In this document: positions 1 to 6,084 of the stretch, piece after piece
How the letters are laid out: each line of letters starts with the position of its first letter
How positions within the stretch are numbered: the first letter of the stretch is position 1
Notes under the pieces: model-generated
Database searches by the model: none
What the model was told of the DNA's origin: nothing
The model's input: the letters and a program-made list of their open reading frames with translations, nothing else
Translations under genes and position numbers: made by a program
Source of the DNA: Candidatus Uhrbacteria bacterium
Lineage (GTDB): Bacteria > Patescibacteriota > Patescibacteriia > UBA9934 > GWF2-40-263
DNA: 7,640 bases
Assembly (NCBI GenBank): GCA_018700535.1
Contig: JABITQ010000061.1
Span: 1 to 7,640, forward strand
Direction: 5' to 3'

Positions 1-2
1 CA

Positions 3-1049
3 CTCTTCCCACGAATCATTCTCATCAGCGCACTTGTCGCATACATCGGTCAAAACCTTTTCTTTTTTGATAACCCAAGTTCGCTTCTCGGTCTCTCAAT
101 CCTCTTCGTAGTTGCGTTGCATCACCCAACAAACACCCAATCCAAGTCCAACAAAAGCGAACGACTTCTCTGGATCACAATCCTCATCCCCATACTTGGC
201 TTCCTGCTCGTAATCAATCCAACGTGGAACCAACTTACGCAGATCGCAGAAATCTCTACTCCAACCGAAACAACCATCACGAATGCAGATGAACACATAA
301 AAGCACTCGCTTCCCTCACCTTCGTGTTCGATCCTCAGCTTCAAACATCAACACTCACAAATCTCTTGGCTGATACGTACCAATCAACAGATCGACCAGC
401 CGATTCATACACCGAGGCAATCGAGCAGATCGAGACAGCATTCGATGACGCTCTCACCTCGCAACCAAAGAGTGTAAAGCTGTGGTACGAATACTCTCTC
501 TTCACCCTCTTGCGTGGGTTCATCACACAGTCTACGATTTCACAAACAACCATCGATCAATTCGTTGAAATTCAGAAGGCATCTCCTTACCGAGTGGAGC
601 TCCTAAGCTCTGTCGCCGACATGTATCAACACAATGGCAACACTGACCAAGCAATTTCGACTATCAAGGAGGCTCTAGACGCCGCACCTGATCACGCCGG
701 AAGCAAATGGGCCCTTGGTAACTATCTGGCAGAAACAGGCTATATTGCCGCAGCTGGACCTCTTGCCATCGAAGGTATCCGTGCAGGGTTCATTCCACAC
801 TCAGCAGCACAGCTCTCATGGGTTATCTCTTACGCTCTCGAGCAAGGAGACTTCGACACCGTCATCTATCTCTACGAACGTGCCGTCATTATCGAACCAA
901 ACAACTTACCTCTTCTCCCAACACTCGCGGCGTTTTATGCAGAGAACGGACAACTGGAGCTCGCAGCGCAAACAGCAACAAAACTAAAGACACTTGATCC
1001 ATCCAGCGCAGCGATTGTTGACGACTTCCTTGAATCTATTGGCTACTAA
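3..1049 (+). CDS. O-antigen ligase/polymerase-like membrane protein with C-terminal TPR domain (5'-partial)
   Basis: The frame is open to the left edge, so this is the last 348 residues of a longer protein; the in-frame TTG at 117 is not the real start because it would cut a membrane segment. Visible residues 5-38 are hydrophobic and contain GQNLFFFD (16-23), which resembles the last membrane segments of O-antigen ligase (Wzy_C/WaaL-type) proteins common in Patescibacteria. A second membrane helix lies at about 55-73. The rest is soluble and helical with TPR-like repeats, for example SVADMYQ (from 203) with the following GNTDQAISTIKEALDAAPD, and later EQGDFDTVIYLYERAVIIEP. Known relatives join or polymerise lipid-linked glycans on the outer face of the cytoplasmic membrane; the TPR tail may bind partners. 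It is the first visible gene of the polysaccharide operon, just before the flippase. The family call is fairly firm; ligase versus polymerase cannot be decided, since the catalytic loops lie outside the window. Confidence 0.82.
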   Translation, partial: LFPRIILISALVAYIGQNLFFFDNPSSLLGLSILFVVALHHPTNTQSKSNKSERLLWITILIPILGFLLVINPTWNQLTQIAEISTPTETTITNADEHIKALASLTFVFDPQLQTSTLTNLLADTYQSTDRPADSYTEAIEQIETAFDDALTSQPKSVKLWYEYSLFTLLRGFITQSTISQTTIDQFVEIQKASPYRVELLSSVADMYQHNGNTDQAISTIKEALDAAPDHAGSKWALGNYLAETGYIAAAGPLAIEGIRAGFIPHSAAQLSWVISYALEQGDFDTVIYLYERAVIIEPNNLPLLPTLAAFYAENGQLELAAQTATKLKTLDPSSAAIVDDFLESIGY

Positions 1050-2325
1050 TATTCATCCTATCCATTCTCCATCTCACCACACAAAACGGTTTGTACGCGC
1101 ACTTGAATCACTTTTTAAAGTTGATGTTCTTTATATTTTTAAAAACGGAAGCTGGGTAACATTCGGTCAAATCCTTGTATCGATCGCTTCGTTTGTCATG
1201 GCAATCGTGTTTGCTCGCATTCTCCCAAAAGAAACCTACGGCACCTATCGCTTCGTCATTTCTGCCGTTGGCATCCTCAGCATCACCTCTCTATTTGGCA
1301 TGGCGCACGCTGTCACCCGCGCAGCCGCACTAAACGCAGACCAAACACTTCAACGCGGAACATGGATGCGTGTTCGATGGAGCATGCTCGGGTCAATCCT
1401 CTCCATCTCCTACGCCGGGTATCAATGGATACAACAAGAACCCACCCTCGCTCTCACATTCCTTCTTGTTGCCGCAGTGCTCCCACTTATTGAACCTCTT
1501 CAAACAGCGTGGGCGTTCTTGAGTGGAAAAAAGGCATTCGGGTCTTTTGCCATTGTCAGGTCTTCAACACTCATTACCTCAATCCTCCTCGCCGTTCTCA
1601 CAAGTTTCTTTACACACAACATCTTTATTCTCGTCAGCGCCTACTACCTCCCAAATGCTTTTCTTCGACTCATGTGGTTTTATTGGGTAAAGCGTCGGTA
1701 TGTACAAAACAAAGTTGATCAGCCAGAGACCTACGCATTAGGAAAGCATTTCAGTGCCATGACAATTCTTACAGGTGCATCAGAGCATATTGATAAAATC
1801 ATCCTCTTTGGTCTACTAGGCCCAGTCGAAGTTGCTGCCTACAGCCTAGCCATGATCCCGATCCAACAAAGCTTCGTCTACATCGGGGGTATCACAGGCA
1901 TCGCCATGCCAAAGTTTACTCAGAGGTCTTTTGAAGAGATTCGTGAGCACCTCCCAGGAAAACTCTTACGCATGATACTCGTGCTCGTTCCGCTAACAAT
2001 CGCACTCATCCTCATCATCCCAACGTTCTTCCAAACCCTGTTCCCAAACTATCCTGAATCCATCCTGTACGCTCAAATCGCAGCCATCGCACTTCTATTT
2101 CAAGGGAGTCAACTTATCCCAATGGCCTTCATGGCTCACGGAAAAATCAAGGATCTTTACCTTATCCGCGCTGTACAACCAGCCGTTCAACTCACACTGT
2201 TTGCCGTCCTCATCCCCATCTACGGAATCCTCGGAGCGGTTATTGCCTTTGTGCTTGGTCATGGAATCGGTATGATCATTCAATCGTGGCTTCTTATAAG
2301 ATCAGGCACCAAGAAAACACTATGA
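1039..2325 (+). CDS. Wzx/MATE-like polysaccharide flippase
   Basis: A protein of about 428 residues with some 12 predicted membrane segments, the normal size for a polysaccharide flippase of the MviN/MATE superfamily (Polysacc_synt-type). It would move lipid-linked oligosaccharide across the cytoplasmic membrane. Counted from the TTG at 1039, the N-terminal LYIFKNGSW (31-39) leads into TM1 (about 40-62) with ARILPKETYG after it, a typical flippase opening. GASEHIDKIILFG (from 246) and MPKF (290-293) fit the middle of the family. There is no ATG or GTG upstream of the first helix in this frame. TTG codons occur at 994, 1015, 1018, 1030 and 1039; I chose 1039 because it gives a normal-length N-terminus and only an 11-nt overlap with the ligase gene, but no ribosome binding site decides it. 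The C-terminus overlaps the next gene by 4 nt (ATGA). Family call firm, start uncertain. Confidence 0.88.
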   Translation: MATNIHPIHSPSHHTKRFVRALESLFKVDVLYIFKNGSWVTFGQILVSIASFVMAIVFARILPKETYGTYRFVISAVGILSITSLFGMAHAVTRAAALNADQTLQRGTWMRVRWSMLGSILSISYAGYQWIQQEPTLALTFLLVAAVLPLIEPLQTAWAFLSGKKAFGSFAIVRSSTLITSILLAVLTSFFTHNIFILVSAYYLPNAFLRLMWFYWVKRRYVQNKVDQPETYALGKHFSAMTILTGASEHIDKIILFGLLGPVEVAAYSLAMIPIQQSFVYIGGITGIAMPKFTQRSFEEIREHLPGKLLRMILVLVPLTIALILIIPTFFQTLFPNYPESILYAQIAAIALLFQGSQLIPMAFMAHGKIKDLYLIRAVQPAVQLTLFAVLIPIYGILGAVIAFVLGHGIGMIIQSWLLIRSGTKKTL

Positions 2326-3416
2326 ACATTGGGGTAGATTTAACAACTTCCATGGGGTATCAGGGAACAGAAGTCTTTGCAGACAATCTGATTCTCTCTC
2401 TTTCAACCCTCTCACCAACAGATCAATTTTTTATCTATGGCACAAAACAATTCGTTCCTCTTTTAGTAGAACATGCACTACCGAACGTTCAATTTGTTGA
2501 ACCTCGTTTAGAAAGCAGAATCGGCCGCGCATTCGAGCAACAATGTCTCCTTCCTTTCAAAACACGACGCGATCGCATCGACGTCATATTCTCTCCATCT
2601 CCTTTCAGCAGCCTCTTCGCTCGTGGCAAAAAGATTGTCACCATTCACGACGCCGCCTACAAACGCTTCCCTGAATATAGAAGTACAATCTCTCGTGCCT
2701 ACTTTTCTGCCGCAGTATTTATCGCCAAGCACACAGCAAAAAAGTTCATCACCGTTTCACAATTTTCAAAAACCGAACTAGAGACTTACTACCACATCAA
2801 GCCTTCTTCGATACACATCGTTGAGAATGCACTCCCTCAAACTTCAGAAGGAGGCAATTCAACGAATAGAAGCCTGATTGATTTTGGAATCAACACTCCA
2901 TACATTATTTTTATCGGAACTCCACGACCGAGGAAGAACTTAGACGGACTCCTAAAAGCATTCGCGATCGCTCGAACATCTGAATCGAAACTCAAGCTCG
3001 TTCTTGTAGGAGCATTCGATAAACGATTCACCGCTTCTTCAAAACGCATCCAGGAACTGAATCTCGAGAGCTCGATCATTCAAACAGGGTTTGTGACTAA
3101 TGCAGAGAAATCTACACTGCTAGCTCAGTCAGTCGCCTTAGTCTTTCCTTCTCTTTACGAAGGGTTCGGACTCCCTATCCTAGAGGCTCAGCAAGCAAAC
3201 ACTCCCGTCATTTGCTCAAACACATCAGCAACCCCTCACACGGCTGGCGATGGAGCAATGCTTGTAGACCCCCTAAACCCAACAGAAATCGCAGGTGCGA
3301 TCACACGGCTCGTGTCAGACGCATCTGCACGCAACACCCTCATCAATCGAGGCGCAGCAAACCTGGAACGGTTCTCTTGGCAAACATCTGCCACCAAACT
3401 CAAGACAATTTTCTAA
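2322..3416 (+). CDS. Family 4 glycosyltransferase (GT-B fold)
   Basis: A 364-residue GT4 protein that should add a sugar from a nucleotide-sugar donor to a lipid-linked acceptor at the inner membrane face. The N-terminal domain opens with MNIGVDLTT and carries TIHDAAYKRFPEY (IHD at 108-110) and TVSQFSKTEL, both usual in mannosyl/rhamnosyl-type GT4 enzymes. The C-terminal domain has the PRPRKNL donor-phosphate segment (R204, K205, N206) and a full EX7E motif in EGFGLPILE (E280, E288). The start is set by the ATG at 2322, which overlaps the flippase stop as ATGA, a sign of translational coupling; an open frame upstream of it (to 2286) lies wholly inside the flippase gene. The protein ends shortly after RFSWQTSA, slightly shorter than many relatives. 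Five bases separate it from the next gene. Donor sugar and linkage cannot be read from the sequence. Confidence 0.92.
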   Translation: MNIGVDLTTSMGYQGTEVFADNLILSLSTLSPTDQFFIYGTKQFVPLLVEHALPNVQFVEPRLESRIGRAFEQQCLLPFKTRRDRIDVIFSPSPFSSLFARGKKIVTIHDAAYKRFPEYRSTISRAYFSAAVFIAKHTAKKFITVSQFSKTELETYYHIKPSSIHIVENALPQTSEGGNSTNRSLIDFGINTPYIIFIGTPRPRKNLDGLLKAFAIARTSESKLKLVLVGAFDKRFTASSKRIQELNLESSIIQTGFVTNAEKSTLLAQSVALVFPSLYEGFGLPILEAQQANTPVICSNTSATPHTAGDGAMLVDPLNPTEIAGAITRLVSDASARNTLINRGAANLERFSWQTSATKLKTIF

Positions 3417-3421
3417 GCTCT

Positions 3422-4306
3422 ATGACACAACCCACCTTCTCACTCATCATCCCCACAAAACGACGTCCGAACGAGATTCGTGATGTCTTAACAAATCTGC
3501 GTGATCAAACAGAAACATTTGAGGTGGTTTTGTTTAACGATGAAAGAGATGAGGAAACAGAAACGATTGTAAACTTGGACTGGCCATTTGAGATCAAGTA
3601 TCTCTACTCAGAGCAAAACTCAAACTCTTGCCGTAGTAGAAATGCCTGTCTTGAAAAAGCGACCGGCGACTGGATCGTGTTTCTCGACGACGACCTAGTC
3701 ATCGAGCCGAACTTTCTTACGTGGGTAAATGAACAGTCGCTTACCTATGACTGCTTCACACCCCAGATCATCCTCCCCCCAAACAAAACCAAAACGAGAG
3801 GCTGGTTCAAACAATTCACTCAATCACACTGGACAGGCAAGACCCTTAAGTGGCTTGGATTCTTCGTTGCTGGCTTTGATCAGAAGATTACCAAGCCAAT
3901 TCCCGTTGAACACATGGTTGGTGCAACGATGATTTTTAAACACTCGTTGGTAAAAGACGTACGCTTTGACGAATGGATCGGTGAAGGAACCGGATATCTC
4001 GACGATACAGACTTCACACACTCAGTACGCGCACGACACAACACTCAACCCTACCTACTTCCCGGGTACACAATGATGCATCTCCAAGCATCCTCTGGAG
4101 GAAACAGAGAGCATGACCCAAAACGTTGGTTCTACTATTACCAAGCGCACAAAATCTACTTCTTTCGCAAACACATCCCAATCGCACTCCCAAGCGTCGT
4201 GCTCATAAGCGCAGTCGAAGCAACGCTCCGTAGTTTTCAAAAACGATCGAATCTTCTATCAACATATGTCAGAGCAACCATCGCTGGACTATCTCAAAAA
4301 TCGTAA
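3422..4306 (+). CDS. Family 2 glycosyltransferase (GT-A fold)
   Basis: A 294-residue GT2 enzyme. The N-terminal strand SLIIPTKRR (from residue 7) is the family's nucleotide-binding start, FLDDDLVIEP (D89-D91) is the metal-binding DXD region, and GEGTGYLDDTDF (D194, D195, D197) is a likely acceptor/catalytic-base segment. The last 60 or so residues are basic and partly hydrophobic (FFRKHIPIALPSVVLISAVEA), possibly a membrane-contacting tail; similar tails occur in rhamnosyltransferase-like GT2 proteins. The usual VDDGS after the second strand is replaced by LFNDERDEE, a mild departure. The ATG at 3422 is chosen because it begins the GT2 fold and follows the previous stop by 5 nt; the frame stays open upstream but only inside the GT4 gene. 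Its 3' end overlaps the next gene by 41 nt. Substrate unknown. Confidence 0.9.
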   Translation: MTQPTFSLIIPTKRRPNEIRDVLTNLRDQTETFEVVLFNDERDEETETIVNLDWPFEIKYLYSEQNSNSCRSRNACLEKATGDWIVFLDDDLVIEPNFLTWVNEQSLTYDCFTPQIILPPNKTKTRGWFKQFTQSHWTGKTLKWLGFFVAGFDQKITKPIPVEHMVGATMIFKHSLVKDVRFDEWIGEGTGYLDDTDFTHSVRARHNTQPYLLPGYTMMHLQASSGGNREHDPKRWFYYYQAHKIYFFRKHIPIALPSVVLISAVEATLRSFQKRSNLLSTYVRATIAGLSQKS

Positions 4307-5342
4307 CGTCTTTATCTGGCAAGGTGCTTGGAAAGGCGGCGCAGAAGCCGTCACGTTTGGCATTGCTGATTTTCTATTACGACATGGAGTCACACCAACA
4401 CTCGGTGTCTTTAAAGGCGAGCAACGCACCGACCTCCCCTACCCTCAAATTGAATGTCCACGGATCTTTCCAAAACGCTACGTCGCCTACAACAACCTCT
4501 TCGCCTCCCTTTGGCTACGACGTTCAACCAAGGTCTTCGACATCATCGTAACGCACACAGCAGGCGCATGGAGACAACCGGGCATTAACTACTTTTACAG
4601 AGAGCCCGGCGATCTCCGAGCTCTCTTCAAGTCACTATCGTACAAATCAAAACTCGGATACGCGCTTCCATACCTCGCAGCAAAATGGGCATTAAACAAA
4701 GCAAACCCGGCCATTGCCGCATCAAAGCGCGCAGAAGCATTCTTTGAATCTATAGGTGTAAAGACGTTCCTCTCTACACAAAACTTTTTAACAACCACTC
4801 CACCACAACCATCACAACGCTCTTACGATTCAAACGAACCACTCCAACTCGTCTTTGTCGGACGCGACGACAAAATCAAGAACCTTCCGTGGCTCGAACG
4901 TTTCTGCGCAGACGCGAGTCTAAACATTCACCTACACGTCATTGGGGTTAACAAACTAAACACTCAGCACATCACCTACCACGGATGGGTCTCGCAAAGC
5001 GAAGTCCAATCGTTCATGCAAAATGCACACGCACTCATCCTCCCATCGCTCTTTGAAGCAAGTCCACTCGTCCTTATCGACGCACTCGCTCAAGGGCTCC
5101 CAGTACTCGTATCAAAAAATGCAGCTCCACTAGAGCTGCATAAACAAATCATTCAATTTGACGACGACCAAACACTCACTGAAGCAATCACTCTTTTACA
5201 AAACAACTACACAAAGATTGCTGATGAGCGCTTTAACGAAGCAGACGAGATCAGAGATCGCTTTAACGTCGATCACGTTTTGATGCACGAGTGGCTAGCC
5301 ATTTGCGAGCACCTTCAGGCAACAGATCCAGCAAACCCATAA
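4266..5342 (+). CDS. Divergent family 4 glycosyltransferase
   Basis: A 358-residue GT-B enzyme, last gene of the + strand operon. FIWQGAWKGGAEAVT near the N-terminus is the glycine-rich loop of GT4 enzymes. LVFVGRDDKIKNLPWL (R200, K205, N206) and PSLFEASPLVLID form the donor site. The family's EX7E motif is here EX7D (E264, D272), while the paralogue-like GT4 upstream keeps E-E. The ATG at 4266 lies 41 nt inside the preceding GT2 gene; I see no later plausible start before the glycine-rich loop, so the overlap seems real. No Shine-Dalgarno sequence is visible before it. Its last 80 nt overlap the 3' end of the - strand GT2 gene, and codons 284-292 form a hairpin that looks like that gene's terminator on the other strand. 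Glycosyl transfer is well supported; sugar specificity is not. Confidence 0.88.
   Translation: MSEQPSLDYLKNRNVFIWQGAWKGGAEAVTFGIADFLLRHGVTPTLGVFKGEQRTDLPYPQIECPRIFPKRYVAYNNLFASLWLRRSTKVFDIIVTHTAGAWRQPGINYFYREPGDLRALFKSLSYKSKLGYALPYLAAKWALNKANPAIAASKRAEAFFESIGVKTFLSTQNFLTTTPPQPSQRSYDSNEPLQLVFVGRDDKIKNLPWLERFCADASLNIHLHVIGVNKLNTQHITYHGWVSQSEVQSFMQNAHALILPSLFEASPLVLIDALAQGLPVLVSKNAAPLELHKQIIQFDDDQTLTEAITLLQNNYTKIADERFNEADEIRDRFNVDHVLMHEWLAICEHLQATDPANP
5114..5141 (-). terminator. Intrinsic terminator of the - strand GT2 gene, embedded antisense in the GT4 coding sequence
   Basis: Arms 5119-5127 and 5133-5141 are perfect 9-bp complements (core GCAGCTC / GAGCTGC) around a 5-nt loop. Read on the - strand, the stem is followed at once by a run of T (A-run 5114-5119 on +), the classic intrinsic terminator layout. 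On the + strand the hairpin is followed by TAAACAAATC, so it is oriented for - strand transcription. It lies 121 nt past the - strand GT2 stop codon and inside + strand GT4 codons 284-292. No experiment is available; the structure itself is directly visible. Confidence 0.7.
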
Positions 5343-6084
5343 ACACTTCTGGAACATGTGCCCATCGATAGTCGAGTGTGCGGAACACAAACCATCTTGC
5401 TCGCGTCACCCCGCAAAGACGCTTCAACTTAGACCGTCTAAACGTCTGACTAGACGAATATCTCCTGTAAGAAACGAGCTGCTCAGGAAGATTCGCCACC
5501 TTTGAGCGTTGAATAACTTTTGTGTACATCTCCCATTCGAACCCTGGGATGAAACGATTCGAGTATTCACCAACCTCATCCAGCACATCGTGTCGATACA
5601 TCACCGAGGAATGCACAAACGGATTGTATCGGATCATGATATTCACAATCTCATCATGTGTCGTCGGCGCTGTAATAATCACCCCCGTCTCCTCACCAGT
5701 CTCATTAATCGTTTTTGCAAAAGAACCAACCATCCCAACATCAGTGTGTGCATCAAGAAAAGCTGACTGGATTCTCAATCGATCAGATCGATACAGATCA
5801 TCCGCATCGCTAATAGCAACATACTTGCCACGAGCATATCCAAGAGCCTCATTTAAGGCATCAACACGCCCAACATGATCTGAACTGAATACACGCAGAC
5901 GAGGATGACTCTGTGCCCACTCCGCCAAAATCTCTGCTGTTTTGTCTGTTGAACCATCGTCAACAACAATAATTTCAAAATCGGTCTCATCTTGCTGGAA
6001 CAACGATTCCAACGTATCGTTTAAAAAAGCATCACCGTTATATACAGTCGTTACAATACTGATTTTTGGATTCAAATCTGTCAT
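5263..6084 (-). CDS. Family 2 glycosyltransferase (GT-A fold)
   Basis: A 273-residue classic GT2 protein. SIVTTVYNG (9-17), VVDDGSTDKT (40-49), ALNEAL (76-81) and the DXD region ISDADDLY (D93, D95, D96) appear in order. HSSVMYRHDV and FIPGFEWEMYTKV downstream match the acceptor-side region of small bacterial GT2 enzymes. The C-terminus ends in a basic tail (ASKRDRR) encoded opposite the end of the + strand GT4 gene. The start is the ATG at 6084-6082, two residues before DLNPKISIV, and nothing longer is needed for the fold. The start codon abuts the divergent ATG at 6085, so its promoter must lie inside that neighbour. Its 3' end overlaps the convergent GT4 gene by 80 nt, and a good intrinsic terminator lies 121 nt further on. 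Likely part of the same glycan pathway but transcribed separately; substrate unknown. Confidence 0.92.
   Translation of the reverse strand: MTDLNPKISIVTTVYNGDAFLNDTLESLFQQDETDFEIIVVDDGSTDKTAEILAEWAQSHPRLRVFSSDHVGRVDALNEALGYARGKYVAISDADDLYRSDRLRIQSAFLDAHTDVGMVGSFAKTINETGEETGVIITAPTTHDEIVNIMIRYNPFVHSSVMYRHDVLDEVGEYSNRFIPGFEWEMYTKVIQRSKVANLPEQLVSYRRYSSSQTFRRSKLKRLCGVTRARWFVFRTLDYRWAHVPEVFMGLLDLLPEGARKWLATRASKRDRR
6052..6057 (+). promoter_or_regulatory. Possible -10 box for the + strand helix-rich gene
   Basis: TACAAT at 6052-6057 (within TACAATAC) matches a -10 box in five of six bases and would give a leader of about 20 nt before the ATG at 6085. The same TACAATAC recurs at 6097-6104 and would suit the alternative ATG at 6127. 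No convincing -35 box accompanies either copy. Confidence 0.25.

Larger units (their letters stand above)
3..5342 (+). other. Probable polysaccharide biosynthesis operon
   Basis: Five same-strand genes (ligase/TPR, flippase, GT4, GT2, GT4) are joined by overlaps of 11, 4 and 41 nt and one 5-nt gap, leaving no room for internal intergenic promoters or terminators. This implies one transcript that starts left of the window. No hairpin followed by a T-run was found for + strand transcription between 5342 and about 5950, so where the transcript ends is unknown. Confidence 0.75.

Noticed and set aside
117..1049. Annotating the first gene as complete from the TTG at 117.
   Set aside because: The frame is open to the window edge and the codons before 117 encode a membrane segment typical of the family.
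1136..1145. TTTTTAAAAA palindrome near the start of the flippase gene, considered as a terminator or promoter element.
   Set aside because: No GC stem, and it lies within the conserved N-terminal coding region (IFKN).
2569..2971. Two GCGATCGC palindromes (2569-2576 and 2964-2971) in one gene, resembling the cyanobacterial HIP1 core.
   Set aside because: Only two copies were noticed, both within coding sequence; no other sign of cyanobacterial origin.
5430..5456. Cluster of GTCT/AGAC inverted repeats (TAGACCGTCTA and CGTCT-GACT-AGACG), considered as the terminator of the + strand operon.
   Set aside because: Stems are only 5 bp, no T-run follows on either strand, and the bases encode a normal Ser/Arg-rich part of the - strand GT2.
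5509..5878. Open frames on the + strand opposite the - strand GT2 gene.
   Set aside because: The - strand frame has all GT2 motifs in order; the + strand frames give Ser/Thr/Ile-rich sequence with no domain logic and are shadows of it.
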